Positions 54,827 through 64,000 of a stretch of 64,000 bases of DNA are shown here, one piece after another. Position 1 is the first letter of the stretch, and each line of letters opens with the position of its first letter. The stretch covers positions 58,400-122,399 of the forward strand of contig NZ_JMKP01000006.1 in assembly GCF_000685805.1 (NCBI RefSeq). Direction: 5' to 3'. A program made the position numbers and the translations under genes. The DNA is from Psychrobacter phenylpyruvicus DSM 7000 = NBRC 102152 (GTDB lineage: Bacteria > Pseudomonadota > Gammaproteobacteria > Pseudomonadales > Moraxellaceae). The notes below the pieces were generated by a model that saw only the letters and a program-made list of their open reading frames with translations, had not been told where the DNA came from and ran no database searches.

Positions 54827-55720
54827 ATGTCTGATTATAAACAGCTTGTTGATCAATTATTAAACACCGTGAAATTAATCGAGGTGGCTCCTGATGTGTT
54901 TCAAGGAGACAGCTTTGACTATGTAGGAAAGCGCATTTTTGGCGGGCAAGTGCTGGCTCAAGCCATTATGGCAGCTGCCCATACTTTAAATGAGGATAAG
55001 CCTTGTCATTCTTTGCATGGTTATTTTTTGCGCGGTGGTAATATTAATCAGCCAGTCATTTATAAAGTTCGTCACTTACGAGATGGTCGTAGCCTGTCGG
55101 CAAGAGAAGTAACGGCGATTCAGTACAAAGAGGATCAACAGGGCAATCAATTGGAGCAAGTGGTTTTCACTATGATAGCCTCTTTCTCTCCAATGGAGGG
55201 AGGACTAGACTATCAAGAAGAAATGCCTGCCTACCCGCCACCAGAGGATTTGGAATCGGAGCAGTCTCTAAAAGAGCATCACGTCGGCAGTGTTCCAGAA
55301 CCACTGCGTGAGCGTTTTATGCGGCCCCGTCATGTTGAAATTAAACCGGTGAAACCACGTGATCCTGTGCATCCAGAGCCTATGGAACCCAAACAAGCCA
55401 ACTGGTTACGTATCCGCGAACTGGGAGAACAGCCAATAGCGATACAACAGGCTTTATTGGCTTTTTCGTCAGATTATTATTTAGTAGGTACAGGGCTTAT
55501 GTCACATGGCATTAGCTTTATGACCAAAGGGCTACAAGCGGCGAGTATTGACCACTCAATGCATTTTCATCGTCCTTTTGATATTAATGAGTGGCTCCTG
55601 TATGACATGTGGAGCGATACCACCTCGCATTCAAAAGGACTCAATCATGGTCAGTTTTGGCAAAATGGAAATTTAATAGCTACGGTACAGCAAGAAGGCT
55701 TGATGCGTCTACGAGGATAG
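54827..55720 (+). CDS. tesB: Acyl-CoA thioesterase II TesB
   Basis: A 297-residue double-hotdog thioesterase that hydrolyses medium/long acyl-CoA. First hotdog domain with FGGQVLAQAIMAAAHT and HSLHGYFLRGG; second with LAFSSDYYLVGTG and DHSMHFHRPFDINEWLLYDM. The ending QEGLMR is typical of TesB. The ATG at 54827 is preceded by GGAGAG and gives the usual family start; a start five codons earlier is less likely. Confidence 0.92.
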   Translation: MSDYKQLVDQLLNTVKLIEVAPDVFQGDSFDYVGKRIFGGQVLAQAIMAAAHTLNEDKPCHSLHGYFLRGGNINQPVIYKVRHLRDGRSLSAREVTAIQYKEDQQGNQLEQVVFTMIASFSPMEGGLDYQEEMPAYPPPEDLESEQSLKEHHVGSVPEPLRERFMRPRHVEIKPVKPRDPVHPEPMEPKQANWLRIRELGEQPIAIQQALLAFSSDYYLVGTGLMSHGISFMTKGLQAASIDHSMHFHRPFDINEWLLYDMWSDTTSHSKGLNHGQFWQNGNLIATVQQEGLMRLRG

Positions 55721-55780
55721 CAATACAGAATATAGCCGGCAGTCCTACCCTAAGCTAACCACTACCATCTGATTGACAAT

Positions 55781-55816
55781 AAAAAATAGCCGTTCACTCA
55801 ATGAACGGCTATTTTT
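55781..55816. terminator. Bidirectional intrinsic terminator
   Basis: AAAAATAGCCGTTCA / TGAACGGCTATTTTT perfect stem with a short loop, between convergent tesB and mltB. Confidence 0.88.
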
Positions 55817-55850
55817 GGTTTTGAACCAGCTTCTCTCAAAAAATGAATCT

Positions 55851-57182
55851 CTACCAAATTAAAGAGGAAGCACTATTTAGGGTAACAAAGCCATCAGGCG
55901 TCTGACCATTGGCGGCTTGCCAACGAGCAAAAGCGCTACGGGTATTGGTACCCATAATGCCATCCACCCCTTTGGTGTCATAACCGGCGTTGGTTAGACG
56001 CTGTTGTAGGTTACGAACTTGAGTCGTAGTCAGGGGTCTTTCGTAACGAGGCCATGACTTTTGGATACCAGACTGACCGTTGATTCCTCGGCCCAGTAAA
56101 CTGACTCCTAAAGCGTAGTTTGAAGAGTTGTTGTACACCTTAATGACATCGAAGTTCGGGCTTAATAATAAAGCAGGGCCGTCTTTACCAGCAGGCAGCC
56201 ACATCTCAAATGAGGTGTTAGCATCCAAGTAAGCTCCGTCTATTGGGCTAATACCCATATTACGCCAGCTTGAACCAGGCAACTTTTGACCCAATAAGCT
56301 AAAGTCAAAGTTTGCAGGTAAAGTCACTTCGTAGAATGGAGATAGACCACGTACCCAGCCTGACTTACCTAGATAGTTAGCGGTAGAAGACAAAGCGTCG
56401 GCGGTTACCCAAGGACTACGGCGTCCATCTCCATCTCCATCAACACCGTACTCTAACCAAGTGCCTGGGATAAATTGAGTGTGACCCATACCACCGGCCC
56501 ATGAGCCGCTGAGTTGTGAGGGATAAATATCACCATTTTGGATAAGCTTAATTAAGGCTAGCAACTGATCTTCAGCCCAAGCACGGCGGCGGCCATCATA
56601 GGCTAGAGTAGCTAGTGAGCTTGGAATATAGCTGTTACCCGTAACTGCGCCGTAAGAGGATTCCATGCCCCAAATAGCGGTGATAATTTCAGCATTTACC
56701 CCATATTGAGATTCAAGGCGGTTTAGCAGTGAGCGTTGCTCATTAAATTTGCTTTTACCGGTGCTGATACGTCCACCAGCTACAGCAGAATCGGCATAGT
56801 CCCAAGGCATTTTTACGAACTCTGCTTGGTTAGAGTCTAGTGAGATTACCTGACTATTTAGCTGTGCTGAGTCTAAAATACGGTTTACATCATAAGCGTT
56901 GTAACCTTGGCTCACAGCACGCGCTGTGAAGTCTGATTTCCACTCGGAGAAGCTGCTATAAGTGGCTTTTGGCTCTGGTTTGGGAGCAGGTTGAGGCTGT
57001 GGTACTGGCTTTGGTTTGGGCTTAACAATGACCACAGGTGAAGGCTTGCTCACAGGCACTTGTTGAATCGGGGCTTGACTAGCACAGCTGGCAAGTATGA
57101 TAGCAGGCCCAAGTGTTAGGACACTTTTTAGTAAGGTTATTTTATTTTTATTATTGGGACTTAATCCGGTGGTTTGTGACAT
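55851..57182 (-). CDS. MltB-family lytic murein transglycosylase lipoprotein with peptidoglycan-binding domain
   Basis: A 443-residue protein. A lipoprotein signal with lipobox ILASC near residue 33 anchors it in a membrane. A Pro/Lys-rich linker follows, then the SLT_2/MltB catalytic domain with Glu in IWGMESSYG near residue 172 and GGMGHTQFIPGTW. A C-terminal PG_binding_1 domain (LQQRLTNAGYDTKGVDGIMGTNT) ends the protein. It cleaves glycan strands to anhydro-muropeptides. The ATG at 57182 has GAGG 9 bases upstream; a GTG at 57197 is the alternative. The binding domain is absent from E. coli MltB. Confidence 0.9.
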   Translation of the reverse strand: MSQTTGLSPNNKNKITLLKSVLTLGPAIILASCASQAPIQQVPVSKPSPVVIVKPKPKPVPQPQPAPKPEPKATYSSFSEWKSDFTARAVSQGYNAYDVNRILDSAQLNSQVISLDSNQAEFVKMPWDYADSAVAGGRISTGKSKFNEQRSLLNRLESQYGVNAEIITAIWGMESSYGAVTGNSYIPSSLATLAYDGRRRAWAEDQLLALIKLIQNGDIYPSQLSGSWAGGMGHTQFIPGTWLEYGVDGDGDGRRSPWVTADALSSTANYLGKSGWVRGLSPFYEVTLPANFDFSLLGQKLPGSSWRNMGISPIDGAYLDANTSFEMWLPAGKDGPALLLSPNFDVIKVYNNSSNYALGVSLLGRGINGQSGIQKSWPRYERPLTTTQVRNLQQRLTNAGYDTKGVDGIMGTNTRSAFARWQAANGQTPDGFVTLNSASSLIW

Positions 57183-57321
57183 AGGGGAGGGCCTCACAGA
57201 TATAGAGTGTTAAAAGAGAGAGTTAAGCATAGGAATGTGCTTAACCTAGCTTGCAAATTTATCATTAAAGCACTTTATCAATAAATGGTTATAAAGTCGA
57301 TGGGTGTTATCGTTGACACAG

Positions 57322-58527
57322 CTAGATAGCCTCCAGTACCTTAAGCATAGCCTTCGGTAAGCCTAGCGTTTCTTTAGCTTCGGTAGCTGGCAACCATAGT
57401 ATATTAATATCAGCGTCTGTAAGTAGTTTGGATAATTGTTCAGCTTGTTTAGCATTTAAAGCAAGGGTTTGTGGCTGCAGATACCAATGAAAATGGGTCA
57501 AGGTATGTTTAATCGGCGCGGATTCTAATAATCCATCGTTAATTGGGTGCGTCTTCAAGTCATTATCAGCAATCCACTGGTCGACAATCTGTTCCGCAAG
57601 ACTATTCTCAGACTCATAGGCCTTATCTTCGTCCGAAGTGGATAGCAGTTTTTTGCCTAGCGTCTTTTTCTCAAACTGTAGTGGCAATACCCATAGTCCG
57701 CCCCAGATCCCGCTATCAGGGCGCTGTAACCACAGGATTTTATCATCGGTATTGGTAATGACTAAGGCGTTACTAAATTTACTGGGCTTAGGTTTCTTTT
57801 TGGCTTTGACTGGGTAGGATTCCTGTTTGCCCTGATGATAGGCAATACAGTCAGCATGAATAGGGCACTGACTACAATTAGGATTACGACGGGTGCATAA
57901 GGTAGCGCCCATATCCATCATCGCTTGAGCGAAGTGGCCACTATCCTCAGTAGGGGTTAAGCGTTCTGCTAATGCCCACAACTCTTTGGTAGTGGCAGAC
58001 TTGGTAATATCACCCTCAATACCGGCCCAACGAGTAATCACTCGTTTAACATTGCCATCACATATCACTCCATAACCGTGTAAGCCCATGGCGACGATAG
58101 CTCCAGCGGTTGACTGTCCAACGCCTGAGATGGCTTCCCAGCCCTCTACAGTTTGAGGGAAATCGCCAGTTTCTTCGATTATTTCGACCAACTGTTTGGC
58201 GCCTTTGTGTAAGTTGCGGGCACGAGCATAGTAGCCGAGCCCGGCCCAATGTTCAGCAACGTTATCCCACTCAGCATTGGCTAGGTCTTGCACCGTTGGA
58301 AATGAGGTCATAAAACGTTGAAAGTAGGGGATAACAGTGGTGACTTGGGTTTGTTGCAACATCACTTCTGACAACCAAACAATATATGGGTTTGGGGTGT
58401 CGGTTTTGTGCTGTTGCCACGGCAGGTCATGGCGGCCGTAATCATCGAACCAGTTTAGAATACGCGGGGCGAAGCTGTCGAGTTCAGCTTTGGTGTGGTT
58501 AAACTTAGTATTCAATGAATTTTCCAA
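57322..58527 (-). CDS. mutY: A/G-specific adenine glycosylase MutY
   Basis: A 401-residue base-excision repair enzyme removing adenine opposite 8-oxoguanine. Glu54 in WLSEVMLQQTQV, helix-hairpin-helix ISGVGQSTAGAI, catalytic Asp157 and a 4Fe-4S cluster with Cys211, Cys218, Cys221 and Cys227 are present. The C-terminal NUDIX-like domain (LWLQRPDSGIWGGLWVLP) recognises 8-oxoG. Complete length; next to mltB on the same strand. Confidence 0.94.
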   Translation of the reverse strand: MENSLNTKFNHTKAELDSFAPRILNWFDDYGRHDLPWQQHKTDTPNPYIVWLSEVMLQQTQVTTVIPYFQRFMTSFPTVQDLANAEWDNVAEHWAGLGYYARARNLHKGAKQLVEIIEETGDFPQTVEGWEAISGVGQSTAGAIVAMGLHGYGVICDGNVKRVITRWAGIEGDITKSATTKELWALAERLTPTEDSGHFAQAMMDMGATLCTRRNPNCSQCPIHADCIAYHQGKQESYPVKAKKKPKPSKFSNALVITNTDDKILWLQRPDSGIWGGLWVLPLQFEKKTLGKKLLSTSDEDKAYESENSLAEQIVDQWIADNDLKTHPINDGLLESAPIKHTLTHFHWYLQPQTLALNAKQAEQLSKLLTDADINILWLPATEAKETLGLPKAMLKVLEAI

Positions 58528-58578
58528 AAGCTATTTAAATAAGTTGTATGGTATATATGTTTATTCTACGATGCATAA

Positions 58579-59511
58579 TTATTGAATATCATTAGAAATA
58601 AAAATACCTCTCTCTAAGTATCTACTATTTATATCTTCATCTTCTTCACTATTCTGATTGTAGAAAACTGAATGAAATCCATTTAAAGATTCATTCATAT
58701 TTTTTTGACCAATCCATAGGAAGTTTCCAGATTCATCAAAACCCTTAGCGACATTAGTAATTTTACTTAAATAAATACCATAGTTTAGCTTTTTGTCTAT
58801 TTGTAAAATAGAGCAGCTGATATTTTGAAAATTTGAATCAGCTATATTTGGCTTTACAGCAATGTTATAGGCTCCATTATCTTTAATACTAGGGTAAGCT
58901 ATAGCGTCTGATATTGATTTAGAAATTAGCATATTTGATAGAATTCTAGTATGTAAATATTTGTTTTGATAAGCACATTTAGCAGAAAGAATATCTGCGA
59001 AGAACTTGTCAATATAAATTAATTTTAAAGCTATATCAGTAGGAAGATTATTTATAAAAGATAAGACCGCATTATTAGGATCTTTCAAAATTAAGGGTAT
59101 ACTACCGTTTTTGAAGACCGACCAAAACATCCCGACAATTGAAAATTTAACTTCTTTATTGGAAACAATTCTATAACCAGCAATCTGGATAGAATCATTA
59201 TCTTGGGCGTCGATCTCCGACAACGCTGTCTCCTTACGAGTGGACAAATAAAACACTGGTTCATTTTTATTATTCACTCTTCCTTCTTTAACCAAATGTT
59301 TAGGTGGGTAGCTTAGATCAGATAAATTGTCGAATGATTTATTATTTCCTAATTTCCTCGCTCTCCAAAAAGTACTTCCCCTTGTCAAAGCAATAGATGG
59401 GCTTTTGTAAAACTGTAGTAATACTTTTAATTTAAACTCAATTTCCGAAGGATCGGTAGCACTTAAAATGCTAGTACAATAATCAGTAACCTCATCTATT
59501 TTAATATTCAT
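58579..59511 (-). CDS. RES-domain protein (possible NAD-consuming toxin-like), orphan
   Basis: A 310-residue A/T-rich gene product. The RES pattern is visible: FWRAR (Arg50, Arg52), Tyr68 in SYPP, EGRVNNKNEPVFYLS (76-90), Glu99 in ETALSEI, and Ser208 in AYPSI followed by YNIAVKP. RES toxins of Res-Xre modules are known to degrade NAD+. Here no Xre-type antitoxin gene lies beside it: mutY and rbgA flank it. It is longer than typical RES toxins (~150-230) because of extra N- and C-terminal segments. Whether it is toxic is unproven. Confidence 0.65.
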   Translation of the reverse strand: MNIKIDEVTDYCTSILSATDPSEIEFKLKVLLQFYKSPSIALTRGSTFWRARKLGNNKSFDNLSDLSYPPKHLVKEGRVNNKNEPVFYLSTRKETALSEIDAQDNDSIQIAGYRIVSNKEVKFSIVGMFWSVFKNGSIPLILKDPNNAVLSFINNLPTDIALKLIYIDKFFADILSAKCAYQNKYLHTRILSNMLISKSISDAIAYPSIKDNGAYNIAVKPNIADSNFQNISCSILQIDKKLNYGIYLSKITNVAKGFDESGNFLWIGQKNMNESLNGFHSVFYNQNSEEDEDINSRYLERGIFISNDIQ

Positions 59512-59593
59512 AATAAGTAGTTTAGTATTGATATGCTTTCGTAAGTTGAAGTATAGTAGTGAAAAACAGGATAATCTATTAAGTCTTAATATA

Positions 59594-59619
59594 AAAGGGC
59601 TGGGCTAAAGCCACAGCCT
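59594..59619 (-). terminator. Probable terminator after rbgA
   Basis: GGCTG-GGCT / AGCC-CAGCC imperfect stem with a 2-base loop and a U-run on the minus strand, downstream of rbgA and upstream of the RES gene. Confidence 0.5.
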
Positions 59620-59671
59620 ACCCACCAAATAACTTTAGCTCATCTATTAGTTCGGCTATTGGGACACCTAA

Positions 59672-60658
59672 TTACTTCCGATTCTTTCTCGCCCGACGCT
59701 TACGCAGTTTTTTCTCTTCAATTCTCGCCAGTCTTTTTTCTTCCGCTTGCGCACGTAATGCTTCAACTAGCTTGTATTCCTCATCACGCATAGCTGGTGT
59801 TTCCAAAGTAATACGGCCTATTTGACCACTGCGTAACTCATTAATGAGTATCTCTGCCATGCGGTAAATATCGACCACGCCACCTTTTTTCAAAAAGCCA
59901 CGACTGCGACCCGCTGCTTCAAAGAACTCCCAGTCAGTTTCGGGTAAGTCATCCAATTTATAACGCTCTTTTAGCAGCTCTGGATAGGCTTTAATCAGAT
60001 ATTCGGCGGTGTAGCTGGCGACATCATCAAAGTCAAAGGCAGTGTCTTTAATACCTCCAGTAGCTGCCAAACGATAACCAGAATGTGGGTTTTCAATCTT
60101 TGGCCACAGCATACCAGGGGTGTCATACAGCATGATATCGTTATCGATTTTGATAAGTTGCTGCGACTTGGTAACTGCTGGCTCGTCGCCTGTTTTGGCA
60201 ATACTACGCCCAGCCAAAGTATTAATTAAAGTGGATTTGCCGACGTTTGGAATCCCCATAATCAGCACTTTGATTTGTCTACCAGTGCCGACTTTATTAG
60301 GAACAAGCTGTTTGCAGAGTTGTATTATCTTTTGAACATCATTGGCTTTATTGTCATCACAAGCGATGGCTTTGACTTGACCTTGTTGTTCTAGGTCTTG
60401 AATCCAAGCTTGAGTAAGCTTAGGATCTGCCAGATCTGCCTTGTTAAGAATTTTTATGACCGGCTTTTGGAACCCATGTTCATTATGGCGTAGCGCAGTA
60501 ACCATAGGGTTTTCGCTACTGAAGGGGATACGAGCATCAATGACCTCAATGACCACATCCATATCGGGCATAATTTCTTTGATTTCGTTGCGGGCCTTGT
60601 TCATGTGACCCGGAAACCACTGAATACTATTGGGGGCTTGTAGGTTGTACTGACTCAT
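59672..60658 (-). CDS. rbgA: Ribosome biogenesis GTPase RbgA/YlqF
   Basis: A 328-residue circularly permuted GTPase for late 50S assembly. Family start IQWFPGHMNKA (12-22), G4 NKAD at 72-75 before G1 GIPNVGKS at 135-142, then G3 DTPG at 179-182. A basic C-terminal tail (KKLRKRRARKNRK) suits rRNA binding. The order G4-G1-G3 confirms the permuted type. Lies 54 bases after the DUF2339 gene on the same strand. Confidence 0.93.
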   Translation of the reverse strand: MSQYNLQAPNSIQWFPGHMNKARNEIKEIMPDMDVVIEVIDARIPFSSENPMVTALRHNEHGFQKPVIKILNKADLADPKLTQAWIQDLEQQGQVKAIACDDNKANDVQKIIQLCKQLVPNKVGTGRQIKVLIMGIPNVGKSTLINTLAGRSIAKTGDEPAVTKSQQLIKIDNDIMLYDTPGMLWPKIENPHSGYRLAATGGIKDTAFDFDDVASYTAEYLIKAYPELLKERYKLDDLPETDWEFFEAAGRSRGFLKKGGVVDIYRMAEILINELRSGQIGRITLETPAMRDEEYKLVEALRAQAEEKRLARIEEKKLRKRRARKNRK

Positions 60659-60712
60659 TATTGATTTTATCCATTGTTAAATCTAGTTTAAGCTTTTAAA
60701 TAGGGGTATCTT

Positions 60713-63655
60713 TTAACTACCGTTGTCCTCATCTGTTTCTAGCTCAAGCTTAGTTTTATTCTCGTCTTGTTCTGGAGGAAGAGGGGCTAGATAACCGATA
60801 AGCAGAATCAAGCTACCTGCACCAAGGAAGGATCCCACTCGCCAGATTGTATCGGTTTGAGAGAGATCAATTACCACCAATTTCAAGACCACAATACCTA
60901 ATAAACCAATCCCCATAAACCACCAAAAGCGTTTCTGATATCGACTGGAAATAATGGTTAATACTAGAGCAGTAAGTGTCCAGAAGATGGTCAGCGCTGT
61001 TTGTACTTGCTCATTGAACCAGGCACCTTGGTACCAAAGTGGGGTGCCTAAATAGGCATATAAAGTTCGAATTAATAAACTGGATAGTAGCCAAAAACCG
61101 AGAAGCCCTGCAACTTTTAATAGCAGATTGTGATCTTCAAGAAGTTTTTGATTCTGGCCTATGCTCAAATAATGGGTACTTATTAGATAAACCAAAACGG
61201 TAATTAAAGATAGGTCATATAAGTTTAACACAGGTAGATACGCTAAGCCCCATACGATGCCATCATGAGTCCAGTTACTATAGATAGCCCAGGTGACAGA
61301 TAGAGGAATAAATAACAAGGCACAGCCTAACAGAGCACTCTGCCAATTAAACCATGTAGGAGTATTGAGCTTTTTTCTCAAGCAGAGTTGGGTTAAGGCT
61401 ATTAGCCAAATACCAGTGATAAGCACTGTCATGACCCCTTTCGAATGGGGTAATAGATAATAACTGAGCTGGGCTATCAAAATGGTTCCAGTCATTAACC
61501 AGGCCATGGTATCAAAGCTTGTAGGGTTATTGGCATAATACCAGCGCTTAATCCATAGTTGTCCAACGAGTAACCAGCCCGCCACTAAAACTATAAATAG
61601 TGGCCAGAATGATGAGGTGGTAGCATCGTCGTACTCGAAATAAAAAGAGACAGTGGCTAGCAGCGCCAGATAAAATAATCCTAAAAAAGCATGACTTATA
61701 TTGGTGACAATGTTCCATTGACGATATTTATCTATCACGAAGTAGCCAATAAGGTTTATTAATAGGGCACAGGCAATCACTCTAGTTAGGCTATCTAGCC
61801 AGTTGCCAATATAGTCGTCGATTATGACAGCCGTGACAATGAGCCCCCAAATCATGCTGACAACCGATAACATGTCCACAAAAGAGTTTGACCATATCAG
61901 CTGGAATATGGGGCTTTTGGTATTTACGCTAGCCAGTAATTGTTGCTCTTTATCGGGCGCCTCATAATTAGGCTGAATAGGGTTGTTCTCATTGCGTAAA
62001 ATAAATACCGAGGCTAGGCAACCGATAGCAGAGATAGTAAGAGACAGAGTGCTTGGCGCTGGAGCACTATAGTAGTCAAATAAAGGCTGTAGGCTCGCCA
62101 AAGCAAGTCCTTGTAGTAATACCCCCAATAACACTGTCCAGCCACGAAGGGATTGTCTGCCGAACCAAACCAATGCCAATCCTTGAATAGACCAACCACA
62201 AGCGGTCCACTCAGCATCAAAGGCTATGGCAATCATCAAAGCAAAGAAACCAAACCCTAACGCCAGCATCCCTTCTATTAACGGGGTATAACGATTTTGA
62301 TTGGCACTGTTTTTGTCTTTCAGTACAAAAAACGACCCCAATCCTAAATAAGAGGCAGCTATGACAGCGCTAGCGATAGTCAGGGCATTATCAATGTCGC
62401 TAAGTAGGGCAGATAATAATCCAAAGGCCAATAGAGGCACCCCAAACATTAGGCTGACATCAATGGGAATAATAAAGGCGGTATTACTGTTTTTATAAGT
62501 GCTAGCTTTATAAGAGCTGAAGTGGCTGAATGAGGGTTTACTGTCTTCCGCTGCAGACTGTATAAGCTCATGGTTTAAGTCATTTGAAGATGGATTTATA
62601 GCAAGCTGTTCATTATAAGTAAGTAGCTGCTGGGTGTAGCGAATGACTACGAACACATACAATAACCAATGTAAGGTAACTAGACCCACTAAAGGCCAAC
62701 GCTGGGCGTTAAAATCATCAACAGTAGTAAAGCTATCTACTAAGCCTAAAAAGTAAGCGAAGCCAAAGGTCACAGCAGCTGCCAGTAAGTTTAAGACCTT
62801 CCATGTGCGATAGTGAGCAATAACTGCAATAGCGATATTTAATAATAAATAATAACTGAATAAAGTGGTTAAGCTGCCGCTATTATTACTGGTTAATAAA
62901 GGCGCTAAAAACGCTCCTGAAAAGGCCAATAAAGCAAGTGGAAAAGCATTTTGGCGCACAGCAAGTATAACGGTTAGCGCCGACAAGGTGCCTAACAGCA
63001 CAAAACTAGGTAGGCTGGGCAACACTCCATATACTTGATAGGCAAAGAAGGTGCTGAGATAAGCAATTGCCAACCCCGCACCTTGCAGTGTCATACCATA
63101 AGTGAATCTATTTTTAACTAACTTCAGTCCAAGCCCAGCTATAGCAAGGCCAGCAGTACCAATGGCTATCAATTTTAGTTCAATAGATATTTCAATATAG
63201 TCGCTTAATAGTCGTAGCAGCAACACCACTCCTATTAATAGAACAATGACTCCGACGCGCACTACTAAGTTGCCGCCAAAAAACCAATTCTTTAAGGACC
63301 GCATTACTGAGGTCACGATCGCAGTAGATTGCTCATCCGGCTGTAGTTTCTCATCAGATGAGCTACTTATGAGCGATAAGCTATCTTGGTCAGCTTGTTG
63401 CTTAGTGTTGCAGTTAGTCTCTGCAGAGGTGGCGGTAGTTGGGATACTGTTTTCGGCAGATGGGTTTTGCTCAGCGGTTTCAACAATATAGTATTCTTCT
63501 GGAACAAGTTGGGACTCGGTGACAGTTTTGTCGGTGGTGCCATTGTCATTACTGATAGGGTTGGTAGTATTGATAGCTTGGGCAATACTTTGTTGATTAT
63601 TATGTTCAGCTCTAGCTTCATCACCAGTTATTGCAACCTCTTTTTCTGGTGACAT
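60713..63655 (-). CDS. DUF2339 family large polytopic membrane protein
   Basis: About 980 residues from the ATG at 63655: a polar N-terminus of about 110 residues (Ser/Thr/Gln/Glu-rich), then more than 20 hydrophobic segments starting at VVRVGVIVLLIGVVLLLRLLSDY, a DUF2339 hallmark, and a short acidic tail. The family is uncharacterised. The frame stays open to 63754 and could add 33 hydrophobic residues, but that stretch overlaps the start of a transposase gene on the other strand. The true start may have been altered by the insertion, so it is uncertain. Confidence 0.75.
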   Translation of the reverse strand: MSPEKEVAITGDEARAEHNNQQSIAQAINTTNPISNDNGTTDKTVTESQLVPEEYYIVETAEQNPSAENSIPTTATSAETNCNTKQQADQDSLSLISSSSDEKLQPDEQSTAIVTSVMRSLKNWFFGGNLVVRVGVIVLLIGVVLLLRLLSDYIEISIELKLIAIGTAGLAIAGLGLKLVKNRFTYGMTLQGAGLAIAYLSTFFAYQVYGVLPSLPSFVLLGTLSALTVILAVRQNAFPLALLAFSGAFLAPLLTSNNSGSLTTLFSYYLLLNIAIAVIAHYRTWKVLNLLAAAVTFGFAYFLGLVDSFTTVDDFNAQRWPLVGLVTLHWLLYVFVVIRYTQQLLTYNEQLAINPSSNDLNHELIQSAAEDSKPSFSHFSSYKASTYKNSNTAFIIPIDVSLMFGVPLLAFGLLSALLSDIDNALTIASAVIAASYLGLGSFFVLKDKNSANQNRYTPLIEGMLALGFGFFALMIAIAFDAEWTACGWSIQGLALVWFGRQSLRGWTVLLGVLLQGLALASLQPLFDYYSAPAPSTLSLTISAIGCLASVFILRNENNPIQPNYEAPDKEQQLLASVNTKSPIFQLIWSNSFVDMLSVVSMIWGLIVTAVIIDDYIGNWLDSLTRVIACALLINLIGYFVIDKYRQWNIVTNISHAFLGLFYLALLATVSFYFEYDDATTSSFWPLFIVLVAGWLLVGQLWIKRWYYANNPTSFDTMAWLMTGTILIAQLSYYLLPHSKGVMTVLITGIWLIALTQLCLRKKLNTPTWFNWQSALLGCALLFIPLSVTWAIYSNWTHDGIVWGLAYLPVLNLYDLSLITVLVYLISTHYLSIGQNQKLLEDHNLLLKVAGLLGFWLLSSLLIRTLYAYLGTPLWYQGAWFNEQVQTALTIFWTLTALVLTIISSRYQKRFWWFMGIGLLGIVVLKLVVIDLSQTDTIWRVGSFLGAGSLILLIGYLAPLPPEQDENKTKLELETDEDNGS

Positions 63656-63728
63656 ATAGCATAGGTATCTACACAACTTAAAAAGAGCAAAAAAGAATGA
63701 TAGAATCTTCCAGTATGGCATAGATAAA

Positions 63729-64000
63729 ATGGAGCTAGATACGAGGCTCATCAAACGATATCAACAACTCGTACACAATCACACTCACCCAAACGGTTAT
63801 CTACATGCTGGTATGAAAGCAACTATGGATACTAAAAGCAGTTTTGCTCAGACCCAAGCGTTATGGCGATTTGTGCATAATGACAACATCAGCTATCAAG
63901 AGCTTAGTAAGCCGTTACTTGAAAACAGCTTACAAGGATGTCGAGAGGACTGCAAACGCTATGGGCTAGTAATGCACGACTGGTCGCGTCTGTCACTTAC
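63729..64000 (+). CDS. IS4-like transposase, N-terminal part (cut by the window end)
   Basis: An ATG at 63729 opens a frame running to the window end (about 90 codons). It reads MELDTRLIKRYQQLV..., then QTQALWRFVHND.ISYQELSKPLLE and YGLVMHDWSRLSL, the N-terminal pattern of IS4-type DDE transposases. The catalytic domain lies outside the window. The left end of the element should lie between about 63655 and 63729, but no inverted repeat could be matched without the other end. Family call is from memory of the HDWSRL motif. Confidence 0.65.
   Translation, partial: MELDTRLIKRYQQLVHNHTHPNGYLHAGMKATMDTKSSFAQTQALWRFVHNDNISYQELSKPLLENSLQGCREDCKRYGLVMHDWSRLSL

Overview
The window looks like a chromosomal segment of a gammaproteobacterium of the Moraxellaceae, most likely Psychrobacter. 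This is inferred from gene content and order recalled for the family, not from a database search. The pointers are: a division/cell-wall (dcw) cluster that starts at rsmH and stops at mraY; a pilB-pilC-pilD-coaE block; the tpiA-secG-tRNA-Leu-tRNA-fMet-rimP-nusA-infB-rbfA-truB run followed by rpsO-pnp; moderate G+C with A/T-rich accessory islands; and many strong hairpin terminators between genes.

Layout. 0-5.2 kb: a gene tail, a YgjP-like metalloprotease, a DsrE-like protein, a Tat-exported PhoX phosphatase and gltX. 5.6-14.1 kb: rsmH-ftsL-ftsI-murE-murF-mraY (septum and peptidoglycan precursor synthesis), then rlmA. 15.2-17.96 kb: an A/T-rich accessory patch with unknown small genes, a broken phage/plasmid-type polyvalent gene and a detached copy of the xerD 3' end. 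The topology is that of a decayed integrative element in the end of xerD. 17.96-23.2 kb (minus): recN, yqgE, ruvX, a membrane protein, tusA, xerD. 23.7-30 kb: ppnP, rlmB, then coaE-pilD-pilC-pilB on the minus strand (type IV pilus motor, platform and prepilin peptidase). 30.3-43.7 kb (plus): tpiA, secG, two tRNAs, the rimP-nusA-infB-rbfA-truB translation/transcription cluster, a DJ-1/PfpI gene with two tiny acidic genes behind an unusual C-free A-rich leader, rpsO, and pnp with a structured leader.

43.85-51.5 kb: a zinc-ribbon-like small gene, a long A/T-rich leader, and a two-partner secretion locus made of a 1516-aa TpsA exoprotein without a recognisable C-terminal toxin and its TpsB outer-membrane transporter. 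51.6-64 kb: plsB (minus), tesB (plus), then mltB, mutY, an orphan RES-domain protein, rbgA and a large DUF2339 membrane protein on the minus strand. The window ends inside an IS4-like transposase abutting the start of the DUF2339 gene.

Most of the window is conserved housekeeping. The accessory interest lies at 15.2-17.96 kb (element remnant), 39.3-40.7 kb (C-free leader and small acidic genes), 43.8-51.5 kb (TPS locus), 58.6-59.5 kb (RES protein) and 63.7 kb onward (IS). No CRISPR array, complete prophage or complete toxin-immunity system was seen.
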